A stretch of DNA of 64,000 bases from Paenibacillus polymyxa (GCF_018614975.1 NZ_JAGGNR010000011.1:434001-498000); one strand, 5' to 3'. Shown: positions 25,043 through 36,351, counted from the stretch's first letter. A program made the numbers and translations. The notes: a model not told the origin generated them from the letters alone.

Positions 25043-26962
25043 ATGAAACATCAGGAAACGGCGCAGGAAATCATTAAAGCCGTTGGGGGAACAAACAATA
25101 TTAACTCAGTCTATCACTGCGTCACACGTTTGCGCTTTGATCTGAAAGACAACGAGAAAGTCGACAACGGCTCACTCAAGAAATTGGATAAGGTCATGGG
25201 TACTAACATTTCTGGTGACCAATTTCAGGTCATTATCGGTAATGATGTGGCAAAAGTGTTCGATGCCATGGTGAAGGAAAATCCGGCAATCCAGCAAAGT
25301 ACAGAAAATAAAGAGCCAAAGTCGGATAAAAAACAAAATGTAGTCCTGAAAATTTTTGAAACAATCGCAGGTGTCTTTGCTCCAATGCTTCCAGCGATTA
25401 CTGCGGCAGGTATGCTCAAAGGATTACTCGCCCTGTTCGTGTCCTTGGGTTGGATGTCTGCTGGAACGGATACGTATCGTATTCTTTCAGCCATCGGTGA
25501 CGGCGTATTCCACTACTTGCCTTTACTGATTGCAGTCAGCGCTGCTCGTAAATTCGGTAGTAACCCGTTTGTTGCGATTGCACTAGGTACGGCACTCATG
25601 TATCCAGACATGACAGCATTGTTATCTAGCGGTGAATCGGTTGGATTTTTGGGAATCCCGGTTACAGCAGTAAGTTATGCTTCATCGGTTATTCCGATTT
25701 TACTCGCTGTATGGTTGATGTCCTATGTTGAGAAATGGGTTGACCGCGTTATCCCTGCTGCACTCAAGCTGCTGCTTGTGCCGCTGATTACCTTACTTGT
25801 TATGGTTCCGGTAACGCTGATTGCGATCGGTCCATTGGGTACATTTGTAGGTAGCGGATTGTCTGGCGGCATCAACTGGCTGCTGAATGAAGGCGGATTG
25901 ATTGCAGGTATTGTTCTTGGCGGTGCGATGGCGCTCATTATTATGACAGGGATGCACTATGCACTTGTGCCGATCATCCTGAGTAATATCGCTACACTGG
26001 GCTTTGATAAATTCTTGCCATTGACCTTTATCTCCAATATGGGTCAGGCTGGTGCAACACTCGGCGTATTCTTCCGGGCAAAAGATAAAAAACTCAAAAC
26101 CGTGGCATTGTCAACGAGCTTCACCGCACTCATGGGTGTAACGGAGCCGGCTATGTACGGGGTTAACATGAAGTATAAAAAACCATTTGCTGCAGCGATG
26201 ATTGGTAGCGCAGTCGGTGGCGGATTCGCCCTTGCTTTTGGCGCGAAAGCTTATGTGCTTGCGGGTAACGGTGGTCTCCCAGGACTTCCTTCCCTTATCG
26301 GACAAACTTTCTGGTATTCCTTTGGGGGTATGATTTTGGCCTTTGTCGTGGGTGCAATCATGTCTACAATATTTGGTATCAAAGAAGAAGAAGGAGACGC
26401 TGAGGCGTTAGCTCAATTCTCACCGGGTGCTTCTTCTGCGGCAGCGACAGCACCTTCAAGTGATGCGGCAAGCGTGAACGTGGACGACATGGGCGCTCCA
26501 ACACCAACGAGTAATGCGGTAGCCGTTGCACCAATGACAGGTAAATCCATTCCGCTCCAAGAAGTCAATGACCCAACATTCGGTGATGAACTGATGGGTA
26601 AAGGTGTAGCATTTGTTCCAACGGTGGGCGAATTGGTTTCTCCAGTGACAGGTACCATCATGAATGTGTTCAAAACAAAACATGCGATCGTTGTCCGCAG
26701 TGATAACGGAATGGAATTGTTGATTCATGTTGGAATTAACACGGTGAAGCTGCGTGGACAGTATTTTGATGCACATGTTGCTACAGGAGCACGTGTACAA
26801 GCCGGAGACAAGCTTCTCACATTTGAACTGGCCGAGATTGCAAAAGAATACGACATTACAACCGCTATGGTTGTTACCAATACGGCAGATTACAAGCAGG
26901 TTCTACCTGTGAAACTGGGCGAAATCACGATGGGTGAAGACGTCTTGAAAGCTGAAGTCTAA
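25043..26962 (+). CDS. bglP: Beta-glucoside PTS permease EIIBCA
   Basis: 639 residues with domains in order B-C-A. EIIB is at 1-85 with the phosphocysteine Cys26 (YHCVTRLRF); EIIC at about 105-460 has ten or so membrane helices and the GVTEPAMYGV motif; a Ser/Ala/Pro linker follows; EIIA is at about 500-639 with the phosphohistidine His562 (LIHVG). It imports and phosphorylates aryl- or oligo-beta-glucosides such as salicin or cellobiose. It would also phosphorylate LicT in PRD1 when no sugar is transported. GAGGAGGG precedes the ATG. Confidence 0.94.
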   Translation: MKHQETAQEIIKAVGGTNNINSVYHCVTRLRFDLKDNEKVDNGSLKKLDKVMGTNISGDQFQVIIGNDVAKVFDAMVKENPAIQQSTENKEPKSDKKQNVVLKIFETIAGVFAPMLPAITAAGMLKGLLALFVSLGWMSAGTDTYRILSAIGDGVFHYLPLLIAVSAARKFGSNPFVAIALGTALMYPDMTALLSSGESVGFLGIPVTAVSYASSVIPILLAVWLMSYVEKWVDRVIPAALKLLLVPLITLLVMVPVTLIAIGPLGTFVGSGLSGGINWLLNEGGLIAGIVLGGAMALIIMTGMHYALVPIILSNIATLGFDKFLPLTFISNMGQAGATLGVFFRAKDKKLKTVALSTSFTALMGVTEPAMYGVNMKYKKPFAAAMIGSAVGGGFALAFGAKAYVLAGNGGLPGLPSLIGQTFWYSFGGMILAFVVGAIMSTIFGIKEEEGDAEALAQFSPGASSAAATAPSSDAASVNVDDMGAPTPTSNAVAVAPMTGKSIPLQEVNDPTFGDELMGKGVAFVPTVGELVSPVTGTIMNVFKTKHAIVVRSDNGMELLIHVGINTVKLRGQYFDAHVATGARVQAGDKLLTFELAEIAKEYDITTAMVVTNTADYKQVLPVKLGEITMGEDVLKAEV

Positions 26963-26981
26963 ACTGTCTTAGGACTAATAG

Positions 26982-28475
<1,494 letters not shown>

Positions 28476-28485
28476 ATTAACCTAT

Positions 28486-28533
28486 AAAGGTACCCCGGGC
28501 GTAGCTGGTATTACGTCACCGGGGGGCCTTTTT
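28486..28533 (+). terminator. Terminator of licT-bglP-bglH
   Basis: AAAGGTACCCCGG pairs with CCGGGGGGCCTTT, followed by a T-run. Confidence 0.8.
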
Positions 28534-28632
28534 ACCATCATCTCATCAACGCTAATGGCACTTCAAGGTAAAAAGGATGACTTCATAACATACTGGATGG
28601 TATACTGTGATCGTATTGGGGGAGGGATAACC

Positions 28633-29199
28633 ATGAAGAAGCCTATTATTGCTGTAGATATGGATGACACGATATGTCATCTGGTCAAGCGGGCTATTTA
28701 TCACAACAACCTCAACTTCCCGACCTATCCGTTGCGCTATGAGGATATGATTCATTGGGATACATCCCATTTGCGTCATCCAGAGAGCACGCATGATGTA
28801 TTTTATGGTCGGCCGGGTCTGTTTGAGGAATTGGAGTTATATGATGAGTATGTTGTAGATGAGATGCGAAAGCTGAACGATGTTTATGATGTCATCGTCG
28901 TGACGGCAGCAGAACCAAAAACAGTTGTTGAGAAGTGGAACTGGCTTCAGCAGCACATGCCTTTTATAACCGCTGAACAGTTTATTACATGCAAACGAAA
29001 AAACTTGCTCGGTTTCGATCTGCTCATTGATGATGGAGCACATAATTTGATTCCCGCGCATGAGGACGGCAAAAAGGTCATCTGTATCCCGCATCCGTGG
29101 AATATACAGGAGCGTGAGCGATATAACTTTCCGTTGATGTCTTCATGGAAAGAGGCCAAGGCATACATAGATGAAGTGTTACAGGTTGTTGGTGTCTGA
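28633..29199 (+). CDS. HAD-type 5'(3')-deoxyribonucleotidase-like protein
   Basis: 188 residues. It starts with the HAD motif DMDDTI (residues 9-14) and continues with motif II (VTAA), a Lys in CKRKNLL and the motif III pair DLLIDDGAHN. This is the layout of the NT5C family of 5'-nucleotidases (YorS/YqfW-like). It probably dephosphorylates a nucleotide; the substrate is not determinable. The ATG at 28633 follows GGGGGAGGG; the frame continues upstream into the previous gene but without other start signals. Confidence 0.82.
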   Translation: MKKPIIAVDMDDTICHLVKRAIYHNNLNFPTYPLRYEDMIHWDTSHLRHPESTHDVFYGRPGLFEELELYDEYVVDEMRKLNDVYDVIVVTAAEPKTVVEKWNWLQQHMPFITAEQFITCKRKNLLGFDLLIDDGAHNLIPAHEDGKKVICIPHPWNIQERERYNFPLMSSWKEAKAYIDEVLQVVGV

Positions 29200-29208
29200 A
29201 AGTAAATC

Positions 29209-30093
29209 TTATTGTCCAGAGTGCTGTGCTCTGGATTTTTTGCGATAGGCGAGAGGTGTTTCACCTGTTATTTTTTTGAATGCAGCATAGAATGAATCCA
29301 TATCCCGATATCCAACCAGCTCTGCAATCAGACTGACTTTGTGCTGTGAACTCTTTAGAAGTTCGCAGCTTTTTTGTATACGGAGATGTTGTAGGTGGCT
29401 GCTGAAGGTCTGTCCGGTATGCCGCAAAAACATTCTTCCAATCTGTTTTTCGCTCCAGCCCGATACACGTACCAGATCAGACATCCGAATACGGTCGCTC
29501 ACGTGTTGCTTGAGATAGTGAAGAATGTAATCAAAACCGGTGGAATGATTCTCTTCATCATGTTCCTTTTGATAAAGTTGTCTGTAGGTCATCAATACCA
29601 ACTGGCTTACCAAGGTGTATAACATGGTAGACGAACCGATTCCCTGAACGGAGGATTCACGATATAACTTCACCATTAGTTCTTCAATCCGATCGTTGTG
29701 ATCCACAACGGAAATATAAGGAACCTGGTTTTGTGCCAGATCCATCAGATGTTGAATGATTTCTTTTTCCTGAATAATCGCTGTCAGCGTGTGGATCAAT
29801 TCAGCATTAAATAAGCAATTATATATAATTAACGGATGCTCGGTTACGTTTGTACTGACAGGACGAAAGACATGAGGAACGCCGACAGGAATGACAAACA
29901 GCATCCCCTTTGTCACCGGAATGACATCTTCACCGATATGATGAAAGCCCTTTCCTTCGGCAACATAGCTATACTCAATAAAATCATGTGCGTGAAAAGG
30001 AAGCACAAAATCTTCAGAGCAACGATTGACAAAAAGTTGCAGATGATTATGCAGAAAGTATTCACTTTTCATGAGTTGTACAGATGAATTCAC
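29209..30093 (-). CDS. AraC-family regulator with cupin sensor domain
   Basis: About 294 residues: an N-terminal AraC-type cupin (HAHDFIEYSYVAEGKGFHHIGEDVIPV region) and a C-terminal pair of helix-turn-helix motifs (VSLIAELVGYRDMDSFYAAFKKITGETPLAYRK). The GTG at 30093 is 6 bases after GGAGG; a TTG two codons earlier touches the ribosome binding site. It is divergent from the alpha-L-rhamnosidase gene and resembles RhaS/RhaR-type organisation, so rhamnoside control is the natural guess. Confidence 0.87.
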   Translation of the reverse strand: MNSSVQLMKSEYFLHNHLQLFVNRCSEDFVLPFHAHDFIEYSYVAEGKGFHHIGEDVIPVTKGMLFVIPVGVPHVFRPVSTNVTEHPLIIYNCLFNAELIHTLTAIIQEKEIIQHLMDLAQNQVPYISVVDHNDRIEELMVKLYRESSVQGIGSSTMLYTLVSQLVLMTYRQLYQKEHDEENHSTGFDYILHYLKQHVSDRIRMSDLVRVSGWSEKQIGRMFLRHTGQTFSSHLQHLRIQKSCELLKSSQHKVSLIAELVGYRDMDSFYAAFKKITGETPLAYRKKSRAQHSGQ

Positions 30094-30169
30094 AAGCAAC
30101 CTCCTCGCACAGATGGCTGGATCACCGGATGAAATAGTCCTGATTACCGGGTATTTAGGGCAACAGGAT

Positions 30170-30185
30170 CGATATAATTATATCG
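30170..30185. promoter_or_regulatory. Perfect 16-bp palindrome between AraC gene and rhamnosidase gene
   Basis: CGATATAATTATATCG is self-complementary and lies 43 bp before the rhamnosidase start. It could be an operator, or contain the -10 region; which is not decided by sequence. Confidence 0.45.
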
Positions 30186-30227
30186 TAACCCCGAATGGGA
30201 AGCCAAGATGGAAAGGATGATCTGCTA

Positions 30228-32948
30228 ATGTTCAACGTTAGTCACCTTCGCTGTGAGTATAGAATCAACCCGATAGGTCTTGATGTCAAATCACCGAGAT
30301 TAAGCTGGCAGTTACAGTCTGATCGTCGAAACTGCATGCAATCCGCATACCAGATCCAGCTGTCCCTGTCAGAAGATTTTAATGGGATTGAATGGGATTC
30401 TGGCAAAATAAGCACGGATCAATCCATACATGTGGAACTAAACCATTTTCAGCCTTCTCCGCGAACGCGGTACTATTACCGGATTCGGGCATGGGATGAT
30501 GCAGGAAGTGATTCGAGTTGGTCCGAAACGGCCTTTTTCGAGATGGGACTTATGGATAGTCATAACAAGTGGCAAGCAGAATGGATCACAGCTCAACCAT
30601 CAGTTGATGGAGATACGTCATGCCCACGTATGCGCAAGCAGTTTAATGTGAAACAACCTGTTACGTCTGCAAGAATATATGTAACAGCACTTGGATTATA
30701 CGAGTTGTATATGAACAACACAAGAGTAGGAGAAGATTATTTTACACCAGGCTGGACCTCTTATGGTAAGCGATTACAATATCAAACTTATGATGTTACC
30801 CACCTGCTTCAGGATGGACAGAATACTTTAGGTGCTAATCTGGGAGATGGCTGGTACCGAGGATATCTTGGCTGGAACCAAGAACGGGAGATATTTGGTT
30901 CAACGTCCGCATTGTTGCTGGAACTGCATATGAAATATGCAGATGGATCAGAGGAATGTATTCTATCCAATGGGGAGTGGACGGCTGCTCCAAGTGCCAT
31001 TTGCATGTCGGACATCTATATGGGGGAGACGTATGATGCACGAATGGAGTCCGATTGGTCGGATTCATCTCAGACGAATTGGTCACCCGTGAACGTACTG
31101 GAGCATCCGAAAGATATCATCGTTGCACAGGAAAATGTACCCGTTACTCAAGTCGAACAACTACAGCCAATCGCCTTGTTAACAACACCACAGGGAGATC
31201 GTGTAATAGACATGGGGCAGAATATGGTGGGATGGGTGAGATTTAGCATTCAAGCTGAGGCAGGTAAGACGGTTGAGCTGCACCATGCTGAGATATTGGA
31301 TCATGAAGGCAACTTCTACACCGATAATCTTCGCGCCGCCAAGCAGTGTATTCGCTACACCTTTAAGGGGGATGGAGTGGAAACATTTGAACCGCATTTT
31401 ACGTTCCAAGGGTTCCGATATGTGAAGCTGGTTGGCTTCCCGGAACACGTTCGTCTGGATGAATTCACCGGAATAGTGCTGCACTCGAATATGGAGCAAA
31501 CAGGTCAGTTTTCATGCTCCAGTCCACTGGTGAATCAACTGCATCACAATATATTGTGGGGGCAAAAAGGGAATTTCCTTGACGTGCCGACAGACTGTCC
31601 ACAGAGGGATGAACGGCTAGGATGGACTGGCGATGCACAGATGTTTGTCCGCACATCCTCCTACCTTATGAATACGGCACCCTTCTTCACTAAATGGCTG
31701 CGGGATCTGGAAGCGGATCAGGGAGAAGATGGCGGTATTCCATTCTTCGTTCCGGATCTGAGAAGTTCCACGTCGGGAGGATGGGGTGACACCAGTCATT
31801 CCTCCGCTGCTTGGGGTGATGCAGCAGTCATCTGTCCTTGGACCATCTATGAGATGTATGGGGATGCCAGATTATTGGCCGAGCAATATGAGAGTATGAA
31901 GCAGTGGATCGAGTATATTCACGTGCAGGGTGACAATCCGTACCTGTGGAACACGGGATTCCATTTTGGCGATTGGCTGGGACTGGACTCCAAGCCTGAT
32001 AGTTATGTCGGCGCAACGGACACGGATTATGTGGCAACTGCATTCTATGCCTATTCGGTTTCGTTAACTCATAAAGCGGCTGAGGTCCTTGGAAAGACAG
32101 ATGATGCTGAATATTACAAGCAGTTGCATACAAACATTGTTCATGCGTTTCGAAATGAATTCGTGACCCCATCCGGAAAAATTGCTGTTCCTACGCAAAC
32201 AGCACATGTTCTTGCGCTTCAATTTGACCTGTTGGACACCACTGCCCGAGCTCGTGCAGTTGAACAATTGGCGAAACTCGTGAAAGAGGCGGGCAATCAT
32301 CTTACTACAGGCTTTGTGGGCACACCTTATCTGAATCCGGTATTGAGTGATGCAGGTCTTCACGACCTGGCTTATACATTACTTTTTCAAGAGGATTATC
32401 CGTCCTGGCTATATCAGGTGACTCAAGGCGCAACGACCGTTTGGGAACATTGGGATGGGATCAAGGAGGATGGCAGTCTCTGGAGTGCTGATATGAACTC
32501 ATTTAACCACTATGCGTACGGTGCGATTGGGGAATGGTTGTACCGTTACGTTGCCGGCATTCGGTCCGATGAACATCAGCCAGGATTCCGAATGGTACAT
32601 ATCGAGCCGCAACCCGGACCTGGACTGGATTGGGTGGAAGCGAGTCTGGAGACGATGTATGGTCAAGTTGCTTCAAGCTGGCACCGGCTGGCGGAGAGTG
32701 AAATGGAGATTCGTGTGCATATTCCCGCCAACACAAGAGGTACGGTACGTCTTCCTGGAGCGGGTGCACAGATCGTTCTGGAACAAGGGAAACCGTTGGA
32801 TCAGATAAATGGAGTTCAGGATATTCAGAACATTGGAGACGATGTTGAAGTCACCCTTGGATCTGGAATTTACCAATTTACTTACAAAGACACGGATGCG
32901 AAAAAGGATCGGGATGTTCAGGAGGCTGCATTGACAGAGTCCGTATAA
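30228..32948 (+). CDS. GH78 alpha-L-rhamnosidase
   Basis: 906 residues, the normal length for GH78. An N-terminal fibronectin-like and concanavalin-like part (1-310) is followed by the (alpha/alpha)6 catalytic barrel with the hallmark DCPQRDERLGWTGDAQ (about 462-477), TTVWEHWDG with the likely catalytic base Glu (about 740), and a C-terminal beta-domain. It has no signal peptide, so it acts on imported rhamnosides, releasing L-rhamnose. AAAGGA lies about 11 bases before the ATG at 30228; the ATG at 30195 has no ribosome binding site. Confidence 0.93.
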   Translation: MFNVSHLRCEYRINPIGLDVKSPRLSWQLQSDRRNCMQSAYQIQLSLSEDFNGIEWDSGKISTDQSIHVELNHFQPSPRTRYYYRIRAWDDAGSDSSWSETAFFEMGLMDSHNKWQAEWITAQPSVDGDTSCPRMRKQFNVKQPVTSARIYVTALGLYELYMNNTRVGEDYFTPGWTSYGKRLQYQTYDVTHLLQDGQNTLGANLGDGWYRGYLGWNQEREIFGSTSALLLELHMKYADGSEECILSNGEWTAAPSAICMSDIYMGETYDARMESDWSDSSQTNWSPVNVLEHPKDIIVAQENVPVTQVEQLQPIALLTTPQGDRVIDMGQNMVGWVRFSIQAEAGKTVELHHAEILDHEGNFYTDNLRAAKQCIRYTFKGDGVETFEPHFTFQGFRYVKLVGFPEHVRLDEFTGIVLHSNMEQTGQFSCSSPLVNQLHHNILWGQKGNFLDVPTDCPQRDERLGWTGDAQMFVRTSSYLMNTAPFFTKWLRDLEADQGEDGGIPFFVPDLRSSTSGGWGDTSHSSAAWGDAAVICPWTIYEMYGDARLLAEQYESMKQWIEYIHVQGDNPYLWNTGFHFGDWLGLDSKPDSYVGATDTDYVATAFYAYSVSLTHKAAEVLGKTDDAEYYKQLHTNIVHAFRNEFVTPSGKIAVPTQTAHVLALQFDLLDTTARARAVEQLAKLVKEAGNHLTTGFVGTPYLNPVLSDAGLHDLAYTLLFQEDYPSWLYQVTQGATTVWEHWDGIKEDGSLWSADMNSFNHYAYGAIGEWLYRYVAGIRSDEHQPGFRMVHIEPQPGPGLDWVEASLETMYGQVASSWHRLAESEMEIRVHIPANTRGTVRLPGAGAQIVLEQGKPLDQINGVQDIQNIGDDVEVTLGSGIYQFTYKDTDAKKDRDVQEAALTESV

Positions 32949-32981
32949 TGATAGAATAAGCGGTAAGAGGTACACTTGAAG

Positions 32982-33009
32982 AGGATCTGCACACACGCAG
33001 GTCCTTTTT
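32982..33009 (+). terminator. Terminator after the rhamnosidase gene
   Basis: AGGATCTGC pairs with GCAGGTCCT, followed by a T-run. Confidence 0.75.
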
Positions 33010-33063
33010 CGAACTTGTCTGAGAGTGAATTGGTAGTATTTGAACAATGAAAGGAGCATGACC

Positions 33064-33540
33064 ATGGCAAAACCTGAATTTAAAGATGCGCCTTTGCGCC
33101 GCGAAATAGAGAATCTGGCTAAGCAACAGGATCACCATACATTGGCCTGTTGGGCTGCGGAGTGTGCGGCACGTGTCTTGCATATATTTGAGAAGAAGAA
33201 GACGGAGGATCTCCGCGCCCGTGATGCCATTGACGCAGGAAGAGGTTGGATCTGTGGTGAGATTACCATGGTTGATGCTCGAAAGGCGGCTTTTGCAGCT
33301 CATACTGCTGCACGGGAAGCCGATAATGTCGCTGCCTCTGCTGCATCTCGTGCGGCGGGGCATGCAGCTGCAACGGCCCATGTCAAAGGCCATGCGGTGC
33401 ATGCCGCAACGTATGCAGTGAAAGCTATCTTTTATGCCTGTCTGATGGAAGAGCAAGAACGTCGTGTCCTGGAAGAGAGAACATGGCAATATCAATATCT
33501 GTTGGGAGGATGTAGTGATCATGGTGAAAGAAAACGTTAG
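33064..33540 (+). CDS. Imm-5-like putative immunity protein
   Basis: 158 residues, strongly helical and Ala/His-rich. The pattern HTLACWAAECAARVLHIFE, then ARDAIDAGRGW and long AA-H-A repeats, is that of the Imm-5-like domain family annotated as putative immunity proteins. No toxin gene was seen beside it, so a role in defence against contact-dependent toxins is only inferred. The ATG at 33064 lies 7 bases after GGAG. It overlaps the start of the GNAT gene by 20 bases. Confidence 0.75.
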   Translation: MAKPEFKDAPLRREIENLAKQQDHHTLACWAAECAARVLHIFEKKKTEDLRARDAIDAGRGWICGEITMVDARKAAFAAHTAAREADNVAASAASRAAGHAAATAHVKGHAVHAATYAVKAIFYACLMEEQERRVLEERTWQYQYLLGGCSDHGERKR

Positions 33541-34054
33541 ATTAATTAAACCATCAAAAGCCTATAAGGATGCGTATTTGGCATTTTATGAAGACTGGGT
33601 CAGAAGTGGAGAATCGATGGTACCTTGGGTCATTTCCAAAGATCCTTCTGCGTTTGATGAGATGTTGGCGTTTTTGCAGCGCAATGAACAAGGGATCGAC
33701 ATCCCGGAAGGCTGGGTCAAAGACAGTACATACTGGCTGGTCACGGAGAGTCAAAAAATTGTGGGTGCCGTGAATATAAGACATGAGCTTAACGATAAAT
33801 TGTTCAACAGTGGAGGGCATATTGGATATGGCATTCGTCCAGGAGAGCGGCAAAGTGGCTATGGTTCCGAAATTCTCAGGCTTTCTTTGGAGAAAACAAG
33901 AGAGCTTGGAATTACCAAAGTATTGATCGTATGCGATGCGGTTAATGAGCCTTCCAGAAGGGTTATCCTTCGAAATGGTGGCATTCGGGATGAAGACTAT
34001 GTGGAGTCCAATGGCAACATTGTTGAACGATTCTGGATAGAAATTGTCGAATAA
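33521..34054 (+). CDS. GNAT-family N-acetyltransferase
   Basis: 177 residues with the GNAT fold. The acetyl-CoA loop is seen in IGYGIRPGERQSGYGSEIL (about 105-123) and the closing motif in NEPSRRVILRNGG. The layout is typical of the subfamily close to ribosomal-protein or small-molecule acetyltransferases; the substrate is unknown. GGAGG at 33505 serves an ATG at 33521 (or a GTG at 33515). The gene begins inside the Imm-5-like gene, suggesting coupled translation. Confidence 0.85.
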   Translation: MVKENVRLIKPSKAYKDAYLAFYEDWVRSGESMVPWVISKDPSAFDEMLAFLQRNEQGIDIPEGWVKDSTYWLVTESQKIVGAVNIRHELNDKLFNSGGHIGYGIRPGERQSGYGSEILRLSLEKTRELGITKVLIVCDAVNEPSRRVILRNGGIRDEDYVESNGNIVERFWIEIVE

Positions 34055-34194
34055 TGCAGAATAACGATGTAATTTAACGAAAATAATATAGATTATGATT
34101 GTATTACCCTCGTGTGCTGATTAAAATGAAGCATAGAATCTGGATTGCGGCCGGAAACTATCATCCCATATCAGGCACAAGTGAGGTTATCTTT

Positions 34195-35283
34195 ATGAAT
34201 CAACCGGTTAATCGGCCCCGGCGAATTGAGTATCTGGATCTCTATCGTGCTTTTGCCATCATGGCAGTGGTAGCTATTCATGCAACTTCAACAGCAGTCG
34301 CGCATTACCCCAAGCATACATTAGATCATGATGTGTATTATTTCTGGAACACGTTTTTGCAATTTGCCGTTCCAGCGTTTCTGTTTCTGTCATCCCTGGT
34401 CTTGTTCTACAACTACAGCTCCAAGGTGAATGAAAAGGGTTGGATGCTCGCTTTTTATAAAAAGCGTTTATTTAATGTATTTGTACCTTATCTGGTGTGG
34501 TCCCTTATCTACTTTGCTATTAAACAGTTGCTTGCGGGCAAAGAACCTTTGACCCATGGTGTTCAATTTGCCAAACAATTGGTGATGGGAACCGCTCATA
34601 CGCACTTGTACTTTTTTCTGATTATTATTCAATTCTATATCGTTTTTCCATGGCTTCTGTCCCTTACACGCCACGGTTTGTTTAATCGTTATTTGCCATT
34701 ATTCTTTATTGCGGGCCAAGCGATCTTCTATGCACTACATTTGCAGTTTCACTTCGAACGGACAGGAAGTTTGTTACCCAGTTATCTGATCGTGATTGGA
34801 TTTGGCGCATGGGTTGGGCTGAACTTTGAGTGGGCATTAAAGAAACTGTATACTCACCGTTATGTACTTATAGCTACGTTGTTGAGCGGAGGTGCCATTT
34901 TTATATATGGTAATGCTTATATCAAAACCGCTTTTGCTGCATACCCGGTTATTACCTATACCTTGCTGTTTCTGTTCCGAAATCTGTTTACCTTGTCAGC
35001 CTGCTTGCTCCTGCTGACTTTTAGTGAACGAATCGGCACAGGAAAACATACCGAGGTTCGGAAAGCTACGCGTATTCTGGACTCCTTGGGTACAGTTGCG
35101 TTCGGTGTATTTTTAATGCATCCACTCGTACTGCTCTTCTGGAGGCGTGAATTCACAGATGAACTGGCTCGGCACTTCAGCGTAGGCATCATACTATCTT
35201 ATGTTGTGGCGCTTCTGATCTCATGGATCTGCGCGATGGGATTGCGCCGGATGAAGTGGGGATGGGTACTGATTGGACGTTAA
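34195..35283 (+). CDS. Acyltransferase-3 family integral membrane protein
   Basis: 362 residues with about ten membrane helices and the N-terminal RIEYLDLYRAFAIMAVVAIHAT signature (about residues 8-30), where the His near residue 28 is the family's catalytic residue. Such OafA/YeiE-type enzymes transfer acyl groups, often acetyl, to cell-surface polysaccharides. The ATG at 34195 is preferred because the family motif starts here; the longer frame to 34099 is poorly supported. It is monocistronic with a strong terminator. Confidence 0.88.
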   Translation: MNQPVNRPRRIEYLDLYRAFAIMAVVAIHATSTAVAHYPKHTLDHDVYYFWNTFLQFAVPAFLFLSSLVLFYNYSSKVNEKGWMLAFYKKRLFNVFVPYLVWSLIYFAIKQLLAGKEPLTHGVQFAKQLVMGTAHTHLYFFLIIIQFYIVFPWLLSLTRHGLFNRYLPLFFIAGQAIFYALHLQFHFERTGSLLPSYLIVIGFGAWVGLNFEWALKKLYTHRYVLIATLLSGGAIFIYGNAYIKTAFAAYPVITYTLLFLFRNLFTLSACLLLLTFSERIGTGKHTEVRKATRILDSLGTVAFGVFLMHPLVLLFWRREFTDELARHFSVGIILSYVVALLISWICAMGLRRMKWGWVLIGR

Positions 35284-35311
35284 GTTAAAATAAACATATG
35301 CCATTTAAGAT

Positions 35312-35363
35312 AAGAGTTTTCAAGCCCTCACACGTTGAGGGAATCACTTGAAAACTCTTTTTT
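35312..35363 (+). terminator. Long-stem terminator after the acyltransferase gene
   Basis: AAGAGTTTTCAAG/CTTGAAAACTCTT with an inner CCCTCA/TGAGGG helix, followed by a T-run. Confidence 0.92.
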
Positions 35364-35448
35364 ATTTGCGCTAAAGAAGGTATTATAGAGTTTAATGTCC
35401 ATAAAATTGAATTAATGGAATGAACACTACCTTGTCAGGAGTGATCGA

Positions 35449-35900
35449 ATGAAATTAGTGATTATTTTTGGTCCGCAGGCTGTGGGCAAGATGACGGTGG
35501 GGCAAGAGCTGGAGAAGATAACAAAGCTTAAATTGTTTGAGTGACCCGCCGGGTTTAATTTTCACATTTGTGTGGGCTTTGGACGCGGAGTCAGATAGTG
35601 AATACATCCGTGAGATCAGTGAGTTGTTTACATCTCAAGGGAGGACAGGTCTGTTATGTGGAACTGGAGGCTGATCCATCGGAAAGATTGGAGCGCAATA
35701 AAAGTCCGCATCGCTTGCTGCATAAGCCAACCAAGCGTGACATCGCGTGGTCTGAGCGAGATTTGCTTGATACGATGAAGCTTTATCGATTGAATTCGGA
35801 ACCGGGGGAAATCACACATGAACACTACATACGGATTGATAACACACACAAGAGCCCGGATGAGGTGGCAAAGTTAATTCAGGAACGATTTAATTTGTAA
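35449..35900 (+). pseudogene. P-loop kinase/ATPase (shikimate-kinase-like), deleted and frameshifted
   Basis: An ATG opens a 31-codon frame with an intact Walker A-like site (GPQAVGKMTVG) that ends at a TGA at 35542. The next part, PGLIFTFVWALD..EYIREISELF, follows in another frame, and the end (VCYVELEADPSERLERNK to the C-terminus) needs one more frame change near 35635. Compared with the usual protein of about 180 residues, a block of roughly 40 residues after the P-loop is missing. The gene is clearly inactive. Known relatives are small AAA-type nucleotide-binding proteins of unknown role. Confidence 0.85.
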
Positions 35901-35957
35901 TCTGAGAAACGTCTAACTTAGCAAAGTAGATACTTTATATGAGAGGGGCACTACATC

Positions 35958-36263
35958 ATGTACTTTGTTATATTTCTGCTCATAGGACTTGTTTTATGTT
36001 ATCTGATCCCATTCGGTCCAATAGTGGCCGGGGGTATTATTTTTGCACTTGTTGTAGACCAATACCGCCAGACGATGCATATGCGTGAAGATATCCGGGA
36101 TATCAAGAATCATCTGGGCCTAATGAACAATAATGAGGCAAAAGAGTACGAGTTGGATAAAGAATATACGCAAGTTGATCAATTGAGTTCAGAAGAAATG
36201 AACATGATTAATCGAAGAATCGAAGCGGAACTGGAGAAAGAAAGCAAAAACAATAAACCGTGA
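35958..36263 (+). CDS. Small membrane protein with charged coiled-coil tail
   Basis: 101 residues: a hydrophobic hairpin at 2-32, then a charged segment with heptad-like spacing that ends in a Glu/Lys-rich tail. GAGAGGGG lies ahead of the ATG. I recognise no family beyond small Bacillota membrane proteins of unknown function. It precedes the second licT promoter and is not part of that transcript. Confidence 0.65.
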   Translation: MYFVIFLLIGLVLCYLIPFGPIVAGGIIFALVVDQYRQTMHMREDIRDIKNHLGLMNNNEAKEYELDKEYTQVDQLSSEEMNMINRRIEAELEKESKNNKP

Positions 36264-36351
36264 ATTCCTGTAAAATAATTCTTGATTTGCTCACTCCTGT
36301 GAGTATATTTACCTAGATCAGGAGTCATGCTAATTCGATATTAACTTTTTG

